64,000 nt of DNA from an uncultured Eubacteriales bacterium (lineage in GTDB: Bacteria > Bacillota > Clostridia > Oscillospirales > Acutalibacteraceae). A model generated the notes under the pieces. It did not search any database. It had not been told where the DNA came from and saw nothing but the letters and a program-made list of their open reading frames with translations. Made by a program: the position numbers and the translations under genes. Where the stretch lies: positions 1 through 64,000 of the forward strand of contig CAKSQO010000008.1 in NCBI GenBank assembly GCA_934486615.1. Reading direction: 5' to 3'. Of the stretch, positions 50,061-57,169 are shown piece by piece (the stretch's first letter is position 1; each line of letters begins with the position of its first letter).

Positions 50061-51032
50061 TTATTCAGCGTTCTTGAAGCGCTCGTAAGCAGCGCGAAGC
50101 TCCTCGGCCTTTGCTTCGGGAGCGGTGGGGTTGCAGTGCGCCCATGCGCCGGTCTCGCTTGAAGCGTTGAACTTGATCTTGTCGGCAGAGCGCATCGGCG
50201 GGAAGAACTCGATGTGGAAGTGGTAGTAGTCGCTCGTATCCCCGACGTTTACGGGCGCGTTGTGCATGCACATCATATACGGGAACTTGAAGCCGAACAG
50301 ACTGTCAAGCGTGCCAGCGGTCAGGCGCAGCGTCTCGGCAAGATCCTTTTTCTCATCGGCGGTCAGGTCGGTGATATAGCCGACATGGCGCTTGGCGATG
50401 ACGTTCACGCCGTAAGGATAGGCCGAGTAAAACGGCAAATATACCATAAAGTGCTCGGTCTCAAAAATGACGCGCTCACCGAAGCTGCGCTCCTGCTCGG
50501 CCGTCTCGCAGAACAGGCACTTGTGATTCTCTTCAAAATATTCCTTGGAGGACTCAAGCTCAAGCTGCAGCTTCTTCGGCACGAAGGAGTAGCCGTAAAT
50601 CTGGCCGTGCGGATGCGGCATTGTAACGCCGACCGCCTCGCCGCGATTCTCAAAAATAAAGACGTACTTAATCTTCTCGTCGGCGGAAATGGCCTTGAAG
50701 CGCTCGCACCAGAGGTCGACAAGCTTGCAGATGTGCTCGGTCGGCAGCTCGGGCAGGGTCACGGTGTGGTTGGGTGAATAGAGAATGACTTCGCACTTGC
50801 CGTAGCTGTCAGCGGTCTTGAAAAAGCCGTTGCCGACATCGTCCGGCTTGGGCGGATTCTGCGAAAGCGCAGGGAAATCGTTGTCATACTCATAGACATC
50901 GTAGTTGTCGGGCACCTTCCCCGAGCCCGGGCAGAACGGGCAGAAGTCCTTGGGCATCTGCGGGCGATTCTGTCTGTGCGAGGCAATCATTATCCAGTCT
51001 TTGGTAAAGGGATCGTATCTGAGTTCAGCCAT
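50061..51032 (-). CDS. galT: Galactose-1-phosphate uridylyltransferase
   Basis: This is a Leloir pathway enzyme exchanging galactose-1-phosphate with UDP-glucose. The 323 residues follow the E. coli-like (GalT-1) branch: DPFTKDWIMIASHRQNRPQ at the N-terminus, the zinc-type CPFCPG (about 32-37), NRGEAVGVTMPHPHGQIYGYSF with the nucleophilic His in HPHGQ (about 139-143), and HFHIEFFPP near the C-terminus. It lies 18 bases after galK. galE is not in the window. Confidence 0.96.
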   Translation of the reverse strand: MAELRYDPFTKDWIMIASHRQNRPQMPKDFCPFCPGSGKVPDNYDVYEYDNDFPALSQNPPKPDDVGNGFFKTADSYGKCEVILYSPNHTVTLPELPTEHICKLVDLWCERFKAISADEKIKYVFIFENRGEAVGVTMPHPHGQIYGYSFVPKKLQLELESSKEYFEENHKCLFCETAEQERSFGERVIFETEHFMVYLPFYSAYPYGVNVIAKRHVGYITDLTADEKKDLAETLRLTAGTLDSLFGFKFPYMMCMHNAPVNVGDTSDYYHFHIEFFPPMRSADKIKFNASSETGAWAHCNPTAPEAKAEELRAAYERFKNAE

Positions 51033-51050
51033 TTATAACAAGTCCTTTCC

Positions 51051-52322
51051 TTAGCCTATCATTGTTCCGCCGACGGGACGGATATTGAGAACATAGCAGC
51101 TGCCCTTACCGAACACAGCTTCAATCTGCTTTTTGTACTCGTCGAGCAGGTCGTTGGGCACAAAAGCCTGAATGGTGCCGCCGAAGCCGCCGCCGTGAAC
51201 GCGACAGGCGCCGCGGTCGCCGAGGACGTGCTCGCTGACGGCGAGGGCAAGAGTCAGACCCTGCTCTGCGACATTCAGGGTGGAATAGACGTTCTGCAGC
51301 TTCATAAATGAGGAGCGCCCCGATTCGTTGACGAGCTTGAGGAACGCATTAAAGTCGCCCTTGCGCAGAGCGGCAGCCTCGTCAACGGCGCGCTGATTAT
51401 CCTCGAAGAAGTGAAACGCTCTGAGCACCGCACGGTCGCCGAACGACAGACGAAGCTCAGCGAGCTTGCCGAAGAAGTCATCCGGGTTTACCTCGCGCAG
51501 CACGCTCTTGCCGAAGAAGTTGGAGATTTTGCGCATTTCGTCGGTAACGGCCGCGTACTCGGAGGTAAGGTCGGCGTGGTTGCCGCCCGTGTTTACGATG
51601 CAAAGGCTGTGTCCGCAGGAGGCAAAGTCGAAGTTGACCGCCTCGACCTTGGGGTCGTTTCTGTCGGCAAAATCGATAGCGGTGAAGCCGCCGACGGAGC
51701 TTGCCATCTGATCCATAAGTCCGCTCGGCTTGCCGAAGAACTCGTTCTCGGCATACTGCGCGATCTTTGCAATAGTGACAGCGTCGATCTTGCCGCCGTT
51801 GAACATATAGGAAATAATGTTGCCGACGAGCACCTCGAACGCCGCCGAGGACGAAAGTCCGCTGCCCTTGAGGACGTTGGACGTGGTATAAGCGTCAAAG
51901 CCGCCGATTTTGCAGCCGTACTTGAGCATACCCGCGCATACTCCGCGAATAAGCGCGGCGGCGTGACCCTGTTCCTCGGGCACGGGAGTCATAACGCTCA
52001 AGTCAACGGTGTCCATATTGAAGCCTGCCGATTTGATGCGGATAGTATTATCGTTGTTTTCGGAAGCGACGGCGATAACGTCAAGGTTGACGCTGCCCGC
52101 GATAACGCAGCCGAGCTGATGATCGGTATGGTTGCCGCCGACCTCGGTGCGGCCCGGAGCGCTGTAAAGTCCCACGCTGCGGTCTGCTCCGAACAGCTTG
52201 GCAAATTCATCACAGGCTTCGGAATATCTGGCCTCGGCAGCGGAAGCGTCGCCGTAGAGCACCTTGAATTTTTCGTCAAAGCGGCCGTCGGATATTTCCT
52301 TTTTCATTGATTCAAGTTTCAT
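51051..52322 (-). CDS. galK: Galactokinase
   Basis: GalK is a GHMP kinase that makes galactose-1-phosphate. At 423 residues it is a little longer than the usual 385-395 because of an N-terminal segment before the substrate motif SAPGRTEVGGNHTDHQ (about 53-68). GLSSSAAFEVLVG is the phosphate-binding motif and VHGGGFGGTIQAF the third GHMP motif. The first gene of galK-galT, with its own promoter divergent from the AraC-type regulator that probably controls it. Confidence 0.95.
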   Translation of the reverse strand: MKLESMKKEISDGRFDEKFKVLYGDASAAEARYSEACDEFAKLFGADRSVGLYSAPGRTEVGGNHTDHQLGCVIAGSVNLDVIAVASENNDNTIRIKSAGFNMDTVDLSVMTPVPEEQGHAAALIRGVCAGMLKYGCKIGGFDAYTTSNVLKGSGLSSSAAFEVLVGNIISYMFNGGKIDAVTIAKIAQYAENEFFGKPSGLMDQMASSVGGFTAIDFADRNDPKVEAVNFDFASCGHSLCIVNTGGNHADLTSEYAAVTDEMRKISNFFGKSVLREVNPDDFFGKLAELRLSFGDRAVLRAFHFFEDNQRAVDEAAALRKGDFNAFLKLVNESGRSSFMKLQNVYSTLNVAEQGLTLALAVSEHVLGDRGACRVHGGGFGGTIQAFVPNDLLDEYKKQIEAVFGKGSCYVLNIRPVGGTMIG

Positions 52323-52379
52323 AATATCCCCTCACTGTTATCGGCTTATGTATAAATCGACCGAAAATGTTACACTTTT

Positions 52380-52407
52380 AATATAACAAAATAAGCACAA
52401 ATGTCAA
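52380..52407 (-). promoter_or_regulatory. Promoter of galK-galT
   Basis: On the minus strand, TTGACA, 16 bases and TATATT lie 58 bases upstream of galK. Confidence 0.7.
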
Positions 52408-52439
52408 ACGGCTAATTTTATCATCTTTATGGATTTTTG

Positions 52440-52468
52440 TTGCATAACTGCTTTTTTTGTGGTAAAAT
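52440..52468 (+). promoter_or_regulatory. Promoter of the AraC-type regulator gene
   Basis: TTGCAT, 17 bases and TAAAAT lie just before the gene. The galK promoter points the other way 33 bases distant, so one bound regulator could affect both. Confidence 0.7.
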
Positions 52469-52486
52469 TCAATTGAGGTGAATTTT

Positions 52487-53335
52487 ATGGAGCAGGATAT
52501 AAGGCACGACGACTTCAAGCACCAGTTTGTCGCGCCGTATCACGACAGTCTGGGGCTGTCGGTCTACAACTGCGGCTTTCAGAAGTGCGCTCCGCTTTAC
52601 AGCTGGGGGCCTGCACTGAGAAGCCACGACCTCATTCATTTTGTCGCAAAAGGCAAGGGCAAGTTCGTCTGCCTTGACAAGGAATACACCGTCAGCGCCG
52701 GCGACGGCTTCTTTGCCCCTGCGAACAAGGTCATCTTCTACGAAGCGGACGAGAACGAGCCGTGGGAATACTACTGGGTCGGCTTCAGTGGAGTGGACGC
52801 TCCGCGCCTGCTCGACGCGTGCAGGCTTTCGGCCGAGAAGCCGTGCTTTCACAGCAGCGACCCCGACGAAATGATTCGCCTGATTCTCGACATCTACGGC
52901 TCAAACGGAGTTTCAGCCGCAAGCGAAGCGCATATGACGGGCGGGCTTTACTCGTTCCTTGCAAAAATCATAGAAGAAAACGCGCCCGAGGAGTCGGCTC
53001 ACCGCACGACAAAGTACCTTGACAGTGCCGTCAAATACATTGAGCACAACTTCTCCCTGCCCATTACGGTGACCGACATTGCCAACAGCGCCGCAATAAG
53101 CCGCAGCCACCTCTACCGCATTTTTATGCAGGAGCTGCAAATCACGCCCAACGACTACCTTGTAAAATACCGCATAAGCGTTGCGTGCAACCTGCTGCGC
53201 AATGCCGGCATCAGCGTCAGCGAGGCGGCGTATTCGTCGGGCTTCTCCGACCCGCTGTACTTCAGCCGCGTATTCAAGCGCATAAAGGGCTGCACGCCGA
53301 GTGCCTACGCCCGCTCCGTTCAGCAGGAGCAATAG
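52487..53335 (+). CDS. AraC-family transcriptional regulator, probable galactose-operon activator
   Basis: The 282-residue protein has an N-terminal cupin sugar-binding domain (about 25-100, with RSHDLIHFVAKGKGKF and YYWVGFSGVDA). A C-terminal double helix-turn-helix (about 185-280) contains ITVTDIANSAAISRSHLYRIFMQELQITPNDYLVKYRI and VSEAAYSSGFSDPLYFSRVFKRIKGCTPSAY, the classic AraC signature. The start is the ATG at 52487 after GAGGTG. It is divergent from galK-galT, so control of that operon by galactose or a galactoside is the simplest inference. Confidence 0.9.
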   Translation: MEQDIRHDDFKHQFVAPYHDSLGLSVYNCGFQKCAPLYSWGPALRSHDLIHFVAKGKGKFVCLDKEYTVSAGDGFFAPANKVIFYEADENEPWEYYWVGFSGVDAPRLLDACRLSAEKPCFHSSDPDEMIRLILDIYGSNGVSAASEAHMTGGLYSFLAKIIEENAPEESAHRTTKYLDSAVKYIEHNFSLPITVTDIANSAAISRSHLYRIFMQELQITPNDYLVKYRISVACNLLRNAGISVSEAAYSSGFSDPLYFSRVFKRIKGCTPSAYARSVQQEQ

Positions 53336-53337
53336 CA

Positions 53338-53374
53338 AAAACCGCGCCTAACTTTAAGTGTAAGGCGCGGTTTT
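53338..53374. terminator. Bidirectional terminator between the AraC-type gene and bioY
   Basis: A 12-bp stem AAAACCGCGCCT-type and complement with a 13-base loop is flanked by A and T runs on both sides. Confidence 0.9.
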
Positions 53375-53390
53375 AATCTTAATATGTTGT

Positions 53391-53936
53391 TTATTTGTCG
53401 TAGAGCATTTTGAAAACGGGTGTTTTTTCAAGCAGCTTGATGATAACGCAGGTGACAACACCCTTGATGATGTCGGGAATAATGAACGGAGTGACGCACG
53501 CCGCGAGCGCATATGCCAGTCCCTTTTTGGTGTAGATGAGGAACCAAGCCGTGCCGAACGCATAGCATACGGCAATAGCGACTATCATTGAGACCATCAT
53601 CGCGATGACGTTGCGGTTGAAGCGCTTGGTGACGATAGATACGATGAGCGCGACGAAAATGTACGAAACGATGTAGCCGCCGGTCGGGCCTGCAAGCACG
53701 CCGATACCCGACGAAAAGCCCGAGAACACCGGCACGCCGATAATTCCGAGCAGCAGGTAAACAACGACCGACAGCGCGGCGTACTTCGGCTCAAGCATGG
53801 TAGCCGTGAGAAAGATGCCCAGCAGTGCGAGCGTTATCGGGATAACTCCGATTTTAAAGGATATGACGGCGGTAACGCATATAACGGCGGCCATCAGCGC
53901 GGACATAATAAGCATTTTAACGTTCGGCTTTTTCAT
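53391..53936 (-). CDS. bioY: Biotin transporter substrate-binding protein BioY
   Basis: BioY is the S-component of the biotin ECF transporter. The 181-residue, six-helix membrane protein contains GVIPITLALLGIFLTATML and the family motif FSGFSSGIGVLAGPTGGYIVSYI (about 78-100). No ECF ATPase or EcfT gene is adjacent, so it probably uses the shared energy module encoded elsewhere. It overlaps birA by 4 bases (ATGA), linking biotin uptake to biotin attachment. Confidence 0.95.
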   Translation of the reverse strand: MKKPNVKMLIMSALMAAVICVTAVISFKIGVIPITLALLGIFLTATMLEPKYAALSVVVYLLLGIIGVPVFSGFSSGIGVLAGPTGGYIVSYIFVALIVSIVTKRFNRNVIAMMVSMIVAIAVCYAFGTAWFLIYTKKGLAYALAACVTPFIIPDIIKGVVTCVIIKLLEKTPVFKMLYDK

Positions 53937-54712
53937 TTTTGCTTTACGCTCACTTCCCCACTGCTAAGAGTGAATCTAAAATTGTTTTTATCCTCAACGA
54001 CGAGTTCTGCGCGGTCGGTGATACCGATTACCCGCGCTTCAAAAACGCCGTTTACATTTATAACATCTACGTTCGCATTTGTCAATACGGAACGTGAGCG
54101 ATATTCGGGCATAACCGTGCTTACGAAGTCGCCGCCGAGCAGTGCTTTCAGCTCTTTAAGCACGCCGCCGACGACCTGCTCGAGCACGCCGTCCTTCGGG
54201 TACGAGCAGTCGAAAAACGCGCCCGCGCGGTCGGCAATCTCGGGCGGGAAGCCGCCCTGCGGCTCGAACAAATTTATGCCGATACCGATAACGACGAAGT
54301 CGGCGCTGTCGTCCGGCTCTGAGAAAGCGGACTCGGCCAGTATGCCGCAGACCTTTCGACCGTCGAGATAGATGTCGTTGACCCACTTTATGCCCGCACG
54401 CCTGCCCGTTACCGCGTCGGCCGTGCGCGCAACCGCCACGGCGGCGGTAGCGGTGTACTCCGCAGGGTCGACGATCTCTCTGCCGCGCAGGATAACGCTC
54501 ATATAAATGCCGTCGCCCTCAGGCGAATAGAAGCTTCTGCCCTTGCGGCCGCGGCCGCCGGTCTGACGCGCGGCGATAACCACGGTCGAATCGTCGGCGC
54601 CCTGCCGCGCAAGCTGCTTTGCGATATTGTTGGTCGAGTCGACCTCGTCAAACGGCACAATTTTATAGCCGTCGGCACTGAATGAGCGCAGAATGTCGTA
54701 AACTTTTCCCAT
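53933..54712 (-). CDS. birA: Biotin--[acetyl-CoA-carboxylase] ligase (no DNA-binding domain)
   Basis: The 259-residue ligase has the catalytic core: VDSTNNIAKQLAR, AARQTGGRGRKGRSFYSPEGDGIYMSVIL (biotinyl-adenylate loop GRGRKGR), IKWVNDIYLDGRKVCGILAE and a C-terminal SH3-like domain (about 210-255). The N-terminal winged helix of classical BirA is missing; the upstream open frame from 54874 overlaps the DUF1653 gene and does not resemble it. It therefore should not act as the biotin repressor. It is co-translated with bioY. Confidence 0.94.
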   Translation of the reverse strand: MGKVYDILRSFSADGYKIVPFDEVDSTNNIAKQLARQGADDSTVVIAARQTGGRGRKGRSFYSPEGDGIYMSVILRGREIVDPAEYTATAAVAVARTADAVTGRRAGIKWVNDIYLDGRKVCGILAESAFSEPDDSADFVVIGIGINLFEPQGGFPPEIADRAGAFFDCSYPKDGVLEQVVGGVLKELKALLGGDFVSTVMPEYRSRSVLTNANVDVINVNGVFEARVIGITDRAELVVEDKNNFRFTLSSGEVSVKQK

Positions 54713-54716
54713 AATT

Positions 54717-54932
54717 TCAGTCACCGATGTAGGTAAAGCGGGCGTAAGCCTTGCCGTCGCGCTCAACAGTCTCGTTCCACATCGACAGCGGGCGCACCCA
54801 CACGCCGCCGTCGCCGTAAAGCGCGCGGTAGACGACCATAGGCTCGAGCGTTTCGGAGTGCTTTGCGACCGCAATCACCTCGTACTCGTTACCCTTAAAG
54901 TGCCGATAGCGGCCGAGCTTTAAATCGGTCAT
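54717..54932 (-). CDS. DUF1653 protein
   Basis: The 71-residue protein is a single DUF1653 domain: LGRYRHFKGNEYEVIAVAKHSETLEPMVVYRALYGDGGVWVRPLSMWNETV, with the typical Y-R-H-x-K/G start and the RPL-x-MW motif. The family is widespread and has no assigned function. It precedes birA by 4 bases and follows the DUF3048 gene by 12 bases, so the four genes down to bioY may be one transcript. Confidence 0.9.
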   Translation of the reverse strand: MTDLKLGRYRHFKGNEYEVIAVAKHSETLEPMVVYRALYGDGGVWVRPLSMWNETVERDGKAYARFTYIGD

Positions 54933-54944
54933 ACTTTTTTTCCT

Positions 54945-56048
54945 TTAAGCTGCCGCAGCGTCGCCGCTGAATGTGGTCTTGCTCTTTAAATTCTTATTAG
55001 TAATGCACACATAGGAGTTGCCTGCGCTGTACTTGACAGCGGCGCCGCTCTCATCGGTTATCTTGAGCCGGTCGTAGGTGTCGCCCTTGCTCCACTTTAC
55101 GGGCATATAGGTGCCGTTTGTGAAGTAGTAGCCCTCGCCGCCCTTCATTTCGGAATATACCCTGTATTTATCGTCAAAATTGCCGACGGTCGTGAACAGC
55201 ACGAGCACATTTTTATAGCCGTATTGTTTGCCCGTGTCGGCATCGACGCTCGGTTTGGTGCGGTTGGACTTGAGATAGGTCTTGCTCTCGCCGTCATAAG
55301 CAAAGTTGGTTATGTAGCTGTTTGAGAAGAACACAGACAGCTTTGTAGCAGAGCCGCCCGAAAGGGTCACGTTCTCGTCTGGGTCGGCGAAATTCTGCCA
55401 GTTGCCGGAGTGCTTCTCATCGACGGTCATACGGCGCTTGCCCGCTTCAAGACCCTTATAGATAAGCTCGCCGTTTGTGAACATCGTGTGTTCCCTCGCG
55501 AGGCCGTTTTTGACGCGGAAACAGTAGTTGCCGCCGTAGCCCGTGTTGAGGTCGTAGTCGTCGAGGTTCAGCTTGGCCATACGCTTTTTGGTGTAGTTCG
55601 GGTCGAGTCCCGCGTGGAGATAGACAGCATCGTGGCCGCACGCAAGATCAATATAGGAGTAGCGCGCCGAGCGCATCGAGCCGATAGTGCCGACGTCGGT
55701 CAAATCCTTGTACACCGCCAGCAGGCGCGTGATGCCGCCCTCAACGTAAGTCTCATATATAATGGAAGCGCTGCCGAGGCCCGTCTGCACCTTCTGCGCC
55801 ACTGCGATGTTGTTGATCATAACCGCAACAGGGCGGACGTTCTGCTTTTCCTCGCTGTCGAGCTCTTCAAGCCCCGTGAGATTGTTGACATAGAGCTTCG
55901 GCTCATCGGGCACGGTCTGAACGTACGAGTCGGCTTCGGACGACGAATCGGACTTTGAAGGAGACTCGGCGGTGTTGTCGCCGCAGGCGGCAAGGGTGAG
56001 TGTCAGGCAGACAACAGCCGACAAGGCAGACAGCAATCGTTTGAACAT
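54945..56048 (-). CDS. DUF3048 (YerB-like) lipoprotein
   Basis: The 367-residue lipoprotein has a signal peptide and lipobox LAAC (Cys about 22), a Ser/Asp-rich linker, and then the YerB/DUF3048 N-terminal domain: RPVAVMINNIAVAQKVQTGLGSASIIYETYVEGGITRLLAVYKD and IGSMRSARYSYIDLACGHDAVYLHAG. The C-terminal domain (about 240-365) contains VLFTTVGNFDD and GEGYYFTNGTYMPVKWSKGD. It is found on the surface of many Firmicutes; its role is unknown. Its start follows GAGGGAAG, and a TATAAT-type promoter lies at 56089-56117. Confidence 0.9.
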   Translation of the reverse strand: MFKRLLSALSAVVCLTLTLAACGDNTAESPSKSDSSSEADSYVQTVPDEPKLYVNNLTGLEELDSEEKQNVRPVAVMINNIAVAQKVQTGLGSASIIYETYVEGGITRLLAVYKDLTDVGTIGSMRSARYSYIDLACGHDAVYLHAGLDPNYTKKRMAKLNLDDYDLNTGYGGNYCFRVKNGLAREHTMFTNGELIYKGLEAGKRRMTVDEKHSGNWQNFADPDENVTLSGGSATKLSVFFSNSYITNFAYDGESKTYLKSNRTKPSVDADTGKQYGYKNVLVLFTTVGNFDDKYRVYSEMKGGEGYYFTNGTYMPVKWSKGDTYDRLKITDESGAAVKYSAGNSYVCITNKNLKSKTTFSGDAAAA

Positions 56049-56088
56049 TTTACATTACTTCCCTCTAAAAGTGATTTTACTTTTACCC

Positions 56089-56117
56089 ATTATATAGCAT
56101 TGAGAAATCCATTTCAA
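56089..56117 (-). promoter_or_regulatory. Promoter of the DUF3048 gene
   Basis: On the minus strand, TTGAAA, 17 bases and a perfect TATAAT lie 41 bases upstream of the start codon. Confidence 0.8.
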
Positions 56118-56194
56118 TACAAAACGCGGCGCTTTTAACAATTTTTACGATACTGTTACATTTTGAGATTTGCACTGACTTTCGCTGTCCTTTA

Positions 56195-56380
56195 ACACTC
56201 GAACACGGTACTGTCGGCAAATACGAAAAACTTATAAGGACTTATCCTCCTGGCAATGGTGAGGGTCGGCAGATATATGAAAGACGGCCGGTCTGCGCCA
56301 CCTGTGCCGATGCTGCAGTCCGGCACTCATCGTTGCCGTCGCAAAGCGGTCTAACTTTGTCTGCGATGGTAAATTTGAAC
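56195..56380 (-). ncRNA. Candidate structured small RNA divergent from the feo operon
   Basis: No convincing gene lies between 56118 and 56462. This part is richer in G+C than its flanks and can fold. GGCAACGATGAG (56325-56336, minus strand) pairs with CTCACCATTGCC (56253-56264) using two G-U pairs. Inside it, GCCGGACTGC pairs with GCAGACCGGC with one mismatch. A promoter at 56388-56416 points into it. The 3' end is unknown; I see no clean U-tract terminator. I do not recognise a known RNA family. Tiny open frames on both strands lack ribosome binding sites. Confidence 0.4.
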
Positions 56381-56387
56381 AACAAAA

Positions 56388-56416
56388 ATATTAGCTTGGA
56401 CTAACTGTTTTGTAAA
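56388..56416 (-). promoter_or_regulatory. Divergent promoter overlapped by a DtxR-type box
   Basis: On the minus strand, TTTACA, 17 bases and TAATAT. The inverted repeat ATTAG-CTTGGA-CTAAC (56390-56405, plus-strand reading) covers most of the spacer and the edge of the -10, so a bound repressor would block RNA polymerase. Confidence 0.6.
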
Positions 56417-56462
56417 TGAATACCAAAATTGAAAATTCGACACGTTTTTTTCAAAAAAGCAG

Positions 56463-56553
56463 TTGACAGACGAAAAAAACAGTTGTATTATAACGATGTA
56501 GGTTAGCTTGCGCTAACCATTAATTCAACCGTTGCGGTTAGCGTTTGCTAATC
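56463..56553 (+). promoter_or_regulatory. feo operon promoter with two DtxR-type boxes
   Basis: TTGACA (56463-56468), 17 bases and TATTAT (56486-56491) form the promoter. Just downstream lie GGTTAGC-TTGC-GCTAACC (56501-56518) and GGTTAGC-GTTT-GCTAATC (56536-56553), both with the core GTTAG-N6-CTAA. The arms resemble the DtxR/IdeR consensus half-site TTAGGTTAG. Iron-dependent repression by the DtxR-family protein at 59951 is the natural inference. Confidence 0.8.
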
Positions 56554-56589
56554 ACAAGCATATACCTTTATTATAAAGGAGTGGATATT

Positions 56590-56802
56590 ATGATGCCGCT
56601 TTGCTTTGCAACCATCGGCGAAGAAAACATCATCAAACGCATCGGCGGAACGCCCGAAGTCAAGAAGCATCTTGAAAATCTGGGATTTGTCGTCGGCGGC
56701 ACTGTTATGGTGATCACTTCCCTTGACGGCAACGTAATCGTCAACGTTAAGGAAGCGCGCGTAGCCATCAGCGAAGAAATGGCGCGCAAGATCATGATAT
56801 GA
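56590..56802 (+). CDS. feoA: FeoA-domain protein (first copy)
   Basis: The 70-residue SH3-like FeoA protein reads MMPLCFATIGEENIIKRIGG then HLENLGFVVGGTVMVITSLDGNVIVNVKEARVAISEEMARKIMI. The start is the ATG at 56590, 8 bases after AAAGGAG; the open frame upstream runs back over the operator. It is the first gene after the feo promoter. FeoA proteins assist FeoB in ferrous iron uptake in the cytoplasm, probably by touching its GTPase domain. Confidence 0.92.
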   Translation: MMPLCFATIGEENIIKRIGGTPEVKKHLENLGFVVGGTVMVITSLDGNVIVNVKEARVAISEEMARKIMI

Positions 56803-56856
56803 CGGCTTAAAGGCCTGCATATATCATCAAAAGTATTTCAGTAAGGAGGAAAAACG

Positions 56857-57078
56857 ATGAAAACTCTGCGGCAAGCAAAAATCGGCGACACCGTCAAGGT
56901 TGTCAAGCTGCACGGCGAAGGCGCTGTCAAGCGCCGCATTATGGATATGGGGCTGACCAAGGGCGTCGAAGTTCATATTCGCAAGGTCGCCCCGCTCGGC
57001 GATCCGATCGAAGTCACTGTGCGCGGCTACGAGCTGAGTCTCAGAAAGGCCGACGCCGAGATGATCGAGGTGGAGTAA
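56857..57078 (+). CDS. feoA: FeoA-domain protein (second copy)
   Basis: The 73-residue second FeoA starts KTLRQAKIGDTVKVVKLHGEGAVKRRIMDMGLTKGVEVHIRKVAPLGDPIEVTVRGYELSLRKADAEMIEVE, the classic RRIMDMGLTKG and GYxLSLR pattern. It is closer to the family consensus than the first copy. AAGGAGG precedes the ATG. Two tandem feoA genes before feoB are common in Clostridia. A further DtxR-type box lies between it and feoB. Confidence 0.94.
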   Translation: MKTLRQAKIGDTVKVVKLHGEGAVKRRIMDMGLTKGVEVHIRKVAPLGDPIEVTVRGYELSLRKADAEMIEVE

Positions 57079-57133
57079 GCATCCCGTTCCCCTTGCGGGA
57101 GCGGATTTATTCCGCCTATGCTTTTGCGATTGC

Positions 57134-57149
57134 GTTAGACGCGACTAAC
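57134..57149 (+). promoter_or_regulatory. DtxR-type box upstream of feoB
   Basis: GTTAG-ACGCGA-CTAAC is a perfect 5+5 inverted repeat with the same 6-base spacing as the promoter boxes. It ends 20 bases before the feoB start and next to its ribosome binding site. Confidence 0.65.
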
Positions 57150-57169
57150 TAAAGAAGGAGATCAAGCAA

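Noticed and set aside
54713..54874. DNA-binding N-terminal extension of BirA
   Set aside because: The upstream frame is the shadow of the DUF1653 gene; it has no helix-turn-helix pattern, and the ATG at 54712 begins the ligase core.
56239..56334. Short peptide genes on either strand in the feo intergenic region
   Set aside because: Frames of about 32 codons exist on both strands but have no ribosome binding site, and their composition is that of a structured RNA.
56253..56340. Fluoride (crcB) or NiCo/czcD riboswitch upstream of feo
   Set aside because: The GGCAATGGTGAG start recalls the fluoride motif, but the conserved core does not follow. The NiCo signature is also absent, and the segment lies upstream of the feo promoter so it cannot be its leader.
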